A DNA stretch of 7,542 nucleotides from Branchiibius sp. NY16-3462-2. Lineage in GTDB: Bacteria; Actinomycetota; Actinomycetes; Actinomycetales; Dermatophilaceae. Position numbers and translations under genes: made by a program. Shown piece by piece: positions 1 to 6,619 of this stretch. Within the stretch, counting starts at the first letter, position 1; each line of letters opens with the position of its first letter. Location: the NCBI RefSeq assembly GCF_001594145.1, contig NZ_LVCF01000013.1, positions 1-7,542 on the forward strand, written 5' to 3'. The notes under the pieces were generated by a model. The model saw only the letters and a program-made list of their open reading frames with translations, ran no database searches and was not told the origin of the DNA.

Positions 1-652
1 GATCGAGGCCAAGGAGGACCTGGTCGATCCGATCAAATCCTTCCTCAATGGCCAACAGGCCAAGATCTTCGATGAGGCGGACGCCCTTCTGAGCGCCAAC
101 ACCGGAAATCTCGGCTACCTGCCCGCCGGCACCGCCGACCCGGTCAAGACGCTCCTCGCGGACACCAACGCGTTCCGCGGCAGCAAGATGAACCAGCTCA
201 AAGCTGTGGCCGACACCTTGCGAGGGCAGATCGACGACGCCGTCTCCAACAAGCGGGCCGAGGTGACCGCAGCGATCGAGGAACGCAAGGCTGAGGTCGT
301 CGCCAGCACCTACTACGCCAACGCCACCTCTGACTCACAGGAGAGCGCCATCCGTCGGATCGACCAGATCCTCAAGCGGCTGATGGGCGAGAGCCAGATT
401 GCGCTGATCCTCCAGGTGGGATCGACCTTCGAGCAGGACGACTACCCGGAGTTGCTCAGTCGCCTCGTCACGTCCCAGCGGGGTGGAGGCAACGGTGCGC
501 CGCCACCGAAGCAGATGGTGTCGGTCAAGACGATCCATGTCCCGGGCGTCTCCGGGGTCCTCGAATCCGAGGCCGATGTGGACAACTATCTAGCCGCCCT
601 GCGCGCTGCGCTCGTCGAGACCCTCAACGACGGAAAGCGAATCACGCTTTGA
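1..652 (+). CDS. brxC: BrxC, BREX P-loop ATPase (3' end only)
   Basis: This frame is open from base 2 to the TGA at 650-652 and gives the last 216 residues of a protein that begins upstream of the window. BrxC is normally about 1,200 residues, so roughly the final fifth is visible and the Walker motifs are not. What is seen is a charged, largely helical stretch (around IEAKEDLVDPIKSFL and the Lys/Glu/Arg-rich run at about bases 188-400), then RRIDQILKRL and a C-terminal piece with the Lys-Thr-Ile motif near base 527. BrxC is a large ATPase required for BREX function; its exact biochemical role is not settled. The call rests on the C-terminal resemblance to BrxC and on its position directly ahead of pglX, as in BREX-1 loci. 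Its stop codon overlaps the pglX start. A methionine at base 188 lies inside the continuing frame and is not the true start. Confidence 0.88.
   Translation, partial: IEAKEDLVDPIKSFLNGQQAKIFDEADALLSANTGNLGYLPAGTADPVKTLLADTNAFRGSKMNQLKAVADTLRGQIDDAVSNKRAEVTAAIEERKAEVVASTYYANATSDSQESAIRRIDQILKRLMGESQIALILQVGSTFEQDDYPELLSRLVTSQRGGGNGAPPPKQMVSVKTIHVPGVSGVLESEADVDNYLAALRAALVETLNDGKRITL
632..637 (+). promoter_or_regulatory. Weak ribosome binding site for pglX
   Basis: GGAAAG ends 11 bases ahead of the TTG codon at 649. It is a modest match to a Shine-Dalgarno site with a somewhat long spacer. It supports the TTG start because the brxC stop (TGA 650-652) overlaps that codon as TTGA, an arrangement typical of translational coupling. 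The next in-frame GTG (712) would give an N-terminus 21 residues shorter, and the next ATG (around 892) would remove conserved N-terminal sequence. Confidence 0.5.
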
Positions 653-3600
653 TAGAAACCGCACCGCTGAAGTCGTTTGCCACCGCAGCGCGTACCGAAC
701 TTATCCGCGAGGTGGGCGCGCGGATCACCGCTGTGCTCGCCCAGGGCTCGCCCGAGCGCGTGGAGCAGCCCAAGGCCGTGACCGCGCTGGAGCGGGCCAT
801 CGCCGGAGCCGGCGGAGGCGACACGGGGAGGGCACACGTTGCCGACAGGGTCGCGTACACCTGGTTCAACCGCATCATCGCGCTGCGGTTCATGGATGCC
901 AATGGGTACACAGGGATCGGTGTCGTCTCGCCTGCGACCGATCAAGTCGGCCAGCCCGAGGTGCTCGCCGCGGCCAAGCGTGGCCAGATCGACACCGACG
1001 TGGTCAACGGGAGCAGCGCGAGCACGGTCACAGGGCTGCTAAACAGCACTCGTCAGCCGCGCCCCGGCGTCGACGCCCAGGCCGAGGCGTACGCGCTGCT
1101 CCTTGCGGACTACTGCCGTTTCTGGAACATGGCCATGCCGTTCATGTTCGAGCGGGAGGGCGACTACACGGAGCTGCTCATCCCGGCAAACTTGCTCGCC
1201 GACGACTCGGTCCTCAGTCGGTCCGTCATGGTGCTCACCGAAGACGTTTGCCAAGACGTCGAAGTCATCGGATGGCTCTACCAGTTTTACATCTCCGAGC
1301 GGAAGGACGAGGTCTTCGCCGGATTCAAAAAGAACAAGAAGGCCGGCGCCGACGAGATCCCCGCAGCCACCCAGCTGTTCACCCCGCACTGGATCGTTCG
1401 CTACCTCGTCGAGAACTCCCTCGGCCGTCTCTGGATGCTTAACCGCCCGTCGTCGGGTCTCGCACGCCAGATGGATTACTACATCGCCCCGATCGACGAG
1501 GAGACCGATTTCCTCGAGATCGGCAAGCCTGAGGATCTCAAGGTCATGGATCCTGCGTGCGGCTCGGGCCACATGCTCACCTACGCCTTCGACCTCCTCT
1601 ACGCGATCTACGTGGAGGAGGGGTACGCGCCGTCCGAGATCCCTGGCCTGATCCTCGCCAACAACCTCTATGGCACCGAGATCGACCCCCGAGCGGGAGC
1701 CTTGGCGGCCTTTGCCCTGACGATGAAGGCCAGCGCCAAGCGCAAGCTCTTCCTCAAGAACCCGGTCGAGCCGAACGTCTGCGTCCTCGACCCGATCTCC
1801 TTCAGCTCTGACGAGTTGAGCTATCTCGTGACCAAGGGTGGGGATCGCCACGCAGAAGAGGCGTTCTGGAACCAGTTCGCAGAGGCCCATACCCTCGGAT
1901 CGCTTGTCCGCCCAGACGCAACTCTTCTCCCTCGCCTCGCACAGCACCTGGCGACGCTGGACGATCAGGGCGATATGTACAGAGCGGACGCGATCGAGTG
2001 GGCTTGGAAAGCAATCCGGCAAGCAGAGTTCCTTGCCCGTCGCTACTCAGTTGCCGTAGCCAACCCTCCCTACATGGGTCAGCGAAATACCTCTAACGTA
2101 CTTCAACGAGCACTCAGGTCCGGCTATCCGACGAGCAAGGCCGATCTGTACTCGGCTTTCATAGAGCGGTTGCTCGAATTGATTGCGGTTCACGGGTACT
2201 TAGCGATGATCACTATGCAGTCGTGGATGTCTCTCACGACCTACGAGAACTTGAGATCAAAGCTTCTTGCTGAGACCGAGTTAGTAACTCTGGCCCATTT
2301 GGGAACAGGCGCTTTTGACAGTATCGGCGGCGAGGTTGTGTCCACGGTCGCGTTCGTCCTCGAGTCCGGTGCTAAGGAGAAGCTCGCCACGTTCATTCGA
2401 CTTACAGACCTCGGATCTGAGGCGCTGAAGTCGGCGGCACTCCAGTCATGTGCTCGTGGCGGCGAGGAATCGCGCTGCTTCTTGGTCGCCGCAGATACGT
2501 TCGCCTCTATCCCAGGCAGCCCATTCGCCTACTGGCTGCCCGAAGCGGCACGAGGTGCATTCAACAGCCTACCCTCACTTGGCGACATTGCTTCCCCTCG
2601 CGTAGGCATGCAGACATCGAACAACGCGAAATACCTTCGTTCGTGGTGGGAGGTATCGGCCGCCGAGGCATCGGAGCCGCTTTCAGGTACGTCCAAGTGG
2701 ATCAGCTACCTGAAAGGCGGGCCGTTCCGGCGTTGGTACGGAAACGTCGAACTCGTGCTTCATTACAACGGCGATCCCGCCTACGTGCTCAGTCAGAACA
2801 ATGCGACGATACTTACTATCGATCGGGGCCTTGCCCCCAAGATCACCTGGACTGACCTCACGAGTGGAGACTTCAGTGCTCGTCTTTCTCCCTCTGGAAG
2901 TTTCCATGACATCTCGGGTCATTGCTTCTACCCAGACGGTGGAGACATGTACTGGGTGCTCGGCTACTCAAACTCTCGTATTTTCCAGATGTACCTTTCG
3001 ACTCTCAACTCGACGATGCACGCGCAAGTAGGAGACGTTGCGAAGATTCCAGTCCCAGATTTTGACCGCGCCGCGATGGCGCAACTCGCCCTGCGAGCGG
3101 TTGAACTGTCTCGGCGAGACTTTGACCGGTCAGAGACCTCGATGGCGTATGAACGCAATGAAATCTTGACCCACTTTTATTCTGGTCTACCTCTGCGCCA
3201 CACCTACGATGCGCTTGTTGCACGGTGGCGGGACGAGGTCGACGAGTTGCGTAGCGTGGAAGTGGCGGTGGACACTCTCGCAGACCCTGACGGCGTTTCG
3301 GATTGGTTCAGACTCCCGGACTATCCGCGTGTCATCTCGTTGAGCGTGAATGCTGCCTACGCCTACCCTCGGGCCAACGTGCACGATGCAGCGAGCGCGC
3401 AGTGTGCCGATGCAGTTTCAGATTTGGTGGCCTACGCCATTGGCTGCATGTTCGGTCGCTACAGCCTCGACGAGCCTGGCCTAATCCTCGCGGACCAGGG
3501 TGCGACGTTGCAGGACTACCTCGCGAAGGTGCCGAGCCCGACGTTCACGCCGGACGCGGACAATGTGATCCCAATCGTGAACGGCGATTGGTTCGAGGAC

Positions 3601-4119
3601 GACGTCGTGGGGCTGTTCCGGCAGTTGCTCCGGACGGCTTTCGGGGATCAGCACTTCGAGGAGAACTTGAGGTTCGTCACCGAGTCGCTCGGCGTGAAGA
3701 ACCTGCGCGACTATTTCATCACCAGGGCTGGGAAGTCGAAATTCTACGACGACCACGTCCAGCGCTACAGGAAGCGGCCGATCTACTGGCTCTTCTCGAG
3801 CCCCAAGGGATCGTTTAACGCCCTGATTTACATGCACCGCTACACGCCCTCGACGGTCTCGACGGTCCTGACCTATCTGCGGGAGTACGTCACGAAGCTG
3901 GAGTCGGCCCTCCAGCAGGCGGAGCGCGCTGGGAACGCGAAGGAAGGCGATCGGCTCCGCAAGATCCTCGTTGAGCTGAACGAGTACGAGCACGACACGC
4001 TCTACCCGAAGGCTTCTGAGAATGTCATCATCGACCTCGACGACGGGGTCAAGGTCAACTACCCGAAGTTCGGTGCTGCACTGAAGAAGATCACCGGTCT
4101 GGAGGCATCTGGTGACTGA
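649..4119 (+). CDS. pglX: PglX, BREX-1 N6-adenine DNA methyltransferase
   Basis: A 1156-residue protein close to the usual 1,200-residue BREX-1 PglX. The family transfers a methyl group from S-adenosylmethionine to an adenine in a short asymmetric site, marking host DNA so that BREX spares it, and it is also needed for phage exclusion. Visible in order: a helical N-terminal domain (1-240); FTPHWIVRYLVENSLGR (from 244), a motif ahead of the catalytic core; the SAM-binding DPACGSGH (D301-H308); YGTEIDP (Y341-P347), whose acidic residues fit motif II; catalytic NPPY (N472-Y475); a presumed target-recognition region with KGGPFRRWYGN (K689-N699), ITW (I732) and LNSTMHAQVGD (L786-D796); KRPIYW (K1042-W1047); and a predicted coiled coil (about 1080-1120). 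No restriction-nuclease motif was recognised. It starts with TTG, overlapping the brxC stop by 4 bases, and ends overlapping pglZ by 8. The part from about residue 478 to 890 differs in base composition from the rest. Confidence 0.96.
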   Translation: MIETAPLKSFATAARTELIREVGARITAVLAQGSPERVEQPKAVTALERAIAGAGGGDTGRAHVADRVAYTWFNRIIALRFMDANGYTGIGVVSPATDQVGQPEVLAAAKRGQIDTDVVNGSSASTVTGLLNSTRQPRPGVDAQAEAYALLLADYCRFWNMAMPFMFEREGDYTELLIPANLLADDSVLSRSVMVLTEDVCQDVEVIGWLYQFYISERKDEVFAGFKKNKKAGADEIPAATQLFTPHWIVRYLVENSLGRLWMLNRPSSGLARQMDYYIAPIDEETDFLEIGKPEDLKVMDPACGSGHMLTYAFDLLYAIYVEEGYAPSEIPGLILANNLYGTEIDPRAGALAAFALTMKASAKRKLFLKNPVEPNVCVLDPISFSSDELSYLVTKGGDRHAEEAFWNQFAEAHTLGSLVRPDATLLPRLAQHLATLDDQGDMYRADAIEWAWKAIRQAEFLARRYSVAVANPPYMGQRNTSNVLQRALRSGYPTSKADLYSAFIERLLELIAVHGYLAMITMQSWMSLTTYENLRSKLLAETELVTLAHLGTGAFDSIGGEVVSTVAFVLESGAKEKLATFIRLTDLGSEALKSAALQSCARGGEESRCFLVAADTFASIPGSPFAYWLPEAARGAFNSLPSLGDIASPRVGMQTSNNAKYLRSWWEVSAAEASEPLSGTSKWISYLKGGPFRRWYGNVELVLHYNGDPAYVLSQNNATILTIDRGLAPKITWTDLTSGDFSARLSPSGSFHDISGHCFYPDGGDMYWVLGYSNSRIFQMYLSTLNSTMHAQVGDVAKIPVPDFDRAAMAQLALRAVELSRRDFDRSETSMAYERNEILTHFYSGLPLRHTYDALVARWRDEVDELRSVEVAVDTLADPDGVSDWFRLPDYPRVISLSVNAAYAYPRANVHDAASAQCADAVSDLVAYAIGCMFGRYSLDEPGLILADQGATLQDYLAKVPSPTFTPDADNVIPIVNGDWFEDDVVGLFRQLLRTAFGDQHFEENLRFVTESLGVKNLRDYFITRAGKSKFYDDHVQRYRKRPIYWLFSSPKGSFNALIYMHRYTPSTVSTVLTYLREYVTKLESALQQAERAGNAKEGDRLRKILVELNEYEHDTLYPKASENVIIDLDDGVKVNYPKFGAALKKITGLEASGD
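2080..3330 (+). other. Low-GC segment over the PglX target-recognition region
   Basis: Hand counts of 60-base lines inside pglX give 75% GC at 721 and 65% at 1621, then 58% at 2101, 48% at 2161, 50% at 2221, 53% at 2281, 50% at 2761, 48% at 2941 and 45% at 3121, returning to 67% at 3481. Codon choice shifts with it: ATA, TTA, ATT, ACT and TTT become frequent. The left edge falls just after the NPPY motif (2062-2073) and the right edge is diffuse, between about 3290 and 3460. The reading frame is uninterrupted and the protein motifs expected of PglX continue through it, so this is a composition change within one gene, not an insertion. The edges are approximate. Confidence 0.7.
2680..2716 (+). 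repeat. 10-bp perfect inverted repeat inside pglX
   Basis: CTTTCAGGTA at 2680-2689 is the exact reverse complement of TACCTGAAAG at 2707-2716, with a 17-base loop. It encodes part of the segment leading into the conserved KGGPFRRWYGN motif of PglX. It lies within coding sequence and has no U-tract, so it is not a terminator. By rough reckoning an inverted repeat this long is not very improbable in a window of this size, and no function is claimed. Confidence 0.4.
4101..4105 (+). promoter_or_regulatory. Ribosome binding site for pglZ inside the end of pglX
   Basis: GGAGG lies 6 bases ahead of the GTG codon at 4112 and is itself coding for the last residues of PglX. It fixes the GTG start of pglZ, which overlaps the pglX stop codon (TGA 4117-4119) by 8 bases. 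A ribosome finishing pglX would sit on this site, so coupled translation is likely. Confidence 0.75.
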
Positions 4120-6607
4120 CCCGGCCTCCGTTGAAGACGCCCTCCGGAAGCGGCTCGCCGCCAGGCGAGTCGTCTTCTGGCTCGACCCCGCGGGCGAGTA
4201 CGCGGCCGAACTCGAAGCACTCGACCTCGGTGGGGCGAAGGTTCTCCGAGTGCAGGACAACGAGTTCGCAGTGAAGAGTGCGCTCCTCGCCGACCATGTC
4301 ACCCCTTACCTCGTCTACCGAGTGGGGGAGACGCAGCGCGGCACGGCGAACTGGCTCCTCGACCTAGAGCTTGCCTACGGCGGGGTTTTCACTGCCGACA
4401 AGACGTCTATGCTCCTGCAGGAGCTCGGACTCAACGATCCAGAGTTCGCCCCGGTGATCGAGCAGCACCAGAAGTTCTTTGCTGCGAACAGTCGTAAGCA
4501 GGACCTGGAGAGGCTCCTAACGGAGGGCGACGACGCCGTCCGTCTCCGGGCCAAGATGTGCCAAGTCCTCGTCAAGGCTTCCGGAAACAAGCTGACCGAC
4601 ATCACTCGGGAGCTCCTCGCGGAGAATGCTGTGGACAAGTCGGCCAAGTGGGAGGACCTGACGACCTTTGGCCTAGACGAGTTCTACTGGGAGGGGCTCG
4701 CGAGTATCTATAAGTACTCAAGCAAGACGCCGACCGTGGATGACTTCATCCTGTGGATGTTCAGTCGGGCTATCGAGGACTTCGCCTCCGCCACTCCGGA
4801 CGAGTTCCGCAACGTTCGAAGCGACTTCAACAGCCTTCGCTACGACGTCCGCAGCCAGGCCATGATGACGAAGCTCGCCTCGCGGGCTGCCCAGGCATTC
4901 GACGTCAAGTCCAAGATCGAACATCGCAGCTATCGCGATCTTGCCAAGGTCACGATCTTCGAGGAGATCGACCGCAAGGTGGTCGTCGACCTCGCTGCTG
5001 CCGTGGCGACACAGTCGGTGACTCCACGCGAAGTTGCCGACGTGGTGCGCCAGCGCCAGGAGAGCCTGTGGAAGGCCAAGTACGCCAAGCTCTACGAAGC
5101 CATTCAGAGTGCTGCGGAACTGCTGGCTTCCATTGCGGGCCTGCCGAACGCGATCGCCTCGACAGATCTCGGACTTGAGAAGTACCAGTCCGACTGGTTC
5201 CGCATCGACCAGCAGTACCGGTGGTTCACCCACGCGTATCAGACCGCCGACTTCCAGAAGCCCCTCGAAGCACTCAAGACCGAAGTCGACAAGCAATACG
5301 CCAATAAGTACCTTTACGACTTCGGCGGTCGCTGGCAGCAGACACTGGATCCCACAGGCGAGTGGAAGTCTGCCGCTCTCGCACCGCAGGCCAAGTTCTT
5401 CGACCGTCACGTCGCCCCGATCGTCAAGGACGGACGCACCAAGGTCGTCGTCATCATCTCGGACGGCATGCGCTACGAGGTCGCTGAAGAACTAGCATCA
5501 ATGATCCGTAGCGAAGACCGCTTCGATGCATCGCTGTCGGCGATGCTTGGATCGTTGCCGAGTTACACCCAACTCGGCATGGCGTCGCTACTTCCGCAGT
5601 CGAGTCTTGAGCTCGATCCGAACGCTCTGCCGGTGCTCGCGGATGGGAAGCCTACGAACGGCACCGCAAACCGCGACAAGGTTCTACAAGCGGTCAAGGG
5701 GCACGCGATCGCCGCCGCCGACGTACTCGCGATGCCTGGCGACGAGCTGCGTGAGCTTTACAAGCAGCACCAAGTCTTCTACGTCTACCACGATCGCATC
5801 GACGCGGCCGGAGACAAGGCGGCGACAGAGCGGACGGTGTTCGAGGCTGCCGAGGAGACCCTCCGGGAGTTGCTGCTCCTTGCGAAGAAGTGGACGAACG
5901 CCAACGCCACCAACATCCTGCTCACGGCCGATCACGGGTTCCTCTATCAGGACATCCCGCTGGAGAAGTCTTACTACGTCTCGGAGTCACCTCAGGGTGA
6001 TGCAGTCACGAAGATCAACCGCCGCTACGTGCTGGGCCGGGCGCTGAAGCCTTCCCCTTCGTTCATGACGTTCACGTCGGCCCAGGCCGGTCTCGCTGGG
6101 GACATCGATATCCAAATCCCGAGGTCGATCCACCGCATCCCGCTACCCGGCGCCGGGACACGCTACGTCCACGGTGGCGCATCCCTCCAGGAGATCGTCG
6201 TCCCCGTGGTGACGGTCAACAAGAAGCGCAAGAGCGACGTCCGCCGCGTCAACGTCGAGCTCATGCCTGAAACCGACAAGATCACAACGGGCCAGCTTGC
6301 GGTCAAGCTGCTTCAGCAGGAGCCGGTAGCGGACAAGGTCCAGCCGCGCCAGGTTCGCCTCGGCCTGTACGTCGGTGACACGCTGATCTCCGACCAGCCG
6401 ATCCTCACCTTCGGCAGCCCATCCGAGGATCAGCGCCAGCGATACCAGTCGACGACCCTGTACCTGACCCAGGACGCCGACGACTTCAACAACCGCCCGG
6501 TCGAGTTGCGTCTCGAGGAGCCCATCCCGAATACGACACAGTGGAAGTCGTTCTCGAAGGGCAGCTACATCATTAAGCGTTCGTTCACGACGGACTTCGA
6601 CTTCTAG
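4112..6607 (+). CDS. pglZ: PglZ type A, BREX-1 alkaline-phosphatase-superfamily protein
   Basis: An 831-residue protein of the size usual for BREX-1 PglZ type A. The first 440 residues are mostly helical and charged. The PglZ core follows: VVVIISDGMRYE (S450, D451-R454), a metal-binding Asp motif; PSYTQLGM (T486), where the threonine sits where this superfamily carries its nucleophile; YHDRIDAAGD (H560, D561, D564); LLTADHGF (D607, H608, G609), a second metal-binding motif; and YVHGGASLQE (H687), matching the His-Gly pattern that closes the metal site. Residues from about 710 form a likely beta-rich C-terminal domain. The full set of metal-site residues seems present, so the protein should be active. 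PglZ is required in BREX-1 for both methylation and phage exclusion; its substrate is not firmly known, although nuclease activity has been reported for a related protein. It starts with GTG, has a good Shine-Dalgarno site, and ends in TAG just ahead of brxL. Assignment of T486 as nucleophile is inference from family pattern. Confidence 0.95.
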   Translation: MTDPASVEDALRKRLAARRVVFWLDPAGEYAAELEALDLGGAKVLRVQDNEFAVKSALLADHVTPYLVYRVGETQRGTANWLLDLELAYGGVFTADKTSMLLQELGLNDPEFAPVIEQHQKFFAANSRKQDLERLLTEGDDAVRLRAKMCQVLVKASGNKLTDITRELLAENAVDKSAKWEDLTTFGLDEFYWEGLASIYKYSSKTPTVDDFILWMFSRAIEDFASATPDEFRNVRSDFNSLRYDVRSQAMMTKLASRAAQAFDVKSKIEHRSYRDLAKVTIFEEIDRKVVVDLAAAVATQSVTPREVADVVRQRQESLWKAKYAKLYEAIQSAAELLASIAGLPNAIASTDLGLEKYQSDWFRIDQQYRWFTHAYQTADFQKPLEALKTEVDKQYANKYLYDFGGRWQQTLDPTGEWKSAALAPQAKFFDRHVAPIVKDGRTKVVVIISDGMRYEVAEELASMIRSEDRFDASLSAMLGSLPSYTQLGMASLLPQSSLELDPNALPVLADGKPTNGTANRDKVLQAVKGHAIAAADVLAMPGDELRELYKQHQVFYVYHDRIDAAGDKAATERTVFEAAEETLRELLLLAKKWTNANATNILLTADHGFLYQDIPLEKSYYVSESPQGDAVTKINRRYVLGRALKPSPSFMTFTSAQAGLAGDIDIQIPRSIHRIPLPGAGTRYVHGGASLQEIVVPVVTVNKKRKSDVRRVNVELMPETDKITTGQLAVKLLQQEPVADKVQPRQVRLGLYVGDTLISDQPILTFGSPSEDQRQRYQSTTLYLTQDADDFNNRPVELRLEEPIPNTTQWKSFSKGSYIIKRSFTTDFDF

Positions 6608-6611
6608 GAGG
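6606..6611 (+). promoter_or_regulatory. Strong ribosome binding site for brxL overlapping the pglZ stop
   Basis: A perfect AGGAGG begins on the last two bases of the pglZ TAG stop (6605-6607) and ends 8 bases ahead of the ATG at 6620. It is the strongest of the three Shine-Dalgarno sites in the window and belongs to the only gene here starting with ATG. It decides the brxL start over an alternative GTG at 6704. Confidence 0.88.
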
Positions 6612-6619
6612 TTCCTGCG

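Noticed and set aside
1039..2022. Long open frame of 327 codons on the minus strand
   Set aside because: It lies wholly inside pglX, opposite a region with clear methyltransferase motifs. High GC commonly produces such long antisense frames, and the translation shows no recognisable domain.
649..4119. Phase-variable homopolymer tract in pglX, as described for Streptomyces pgl genes
   Set aside because: The longest G or C runs seen in pglX are 5 bases (for example C at 1686-1690 and 2834-2838), too short to suggest slipped-strand switching.
649..4119. PglX as a stand-alone type IIG restriction-modification enzyme
   Set aside because: It shares the methyltransferase and recognition layout, but I saw no PD-(D/E)xK nuclease motif in the N-terminal region, and the neighbours brxC, pglZ and brxL place it in BREX.
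3481..4302. Minus-strand open frame of 273 codons across the pglX-pglZ junction
   Set aside because: It is antisense to two well-supported genes, has a low-complexity composition and no Shine-Dalgarno support that I could see.
4718..5410. Minus-strand open frame of 230 codons inside pglZ
   Set aside because: Shadow of the pglZ codon pattern; no recognisable domain in the translation.
4119..6619. Terminator or promoter between the genes
   Set aside because: The genes overlap or are separated by 12 bases, which leaves no room for a terminator and no promoter-like -35/-10 pair was seen.
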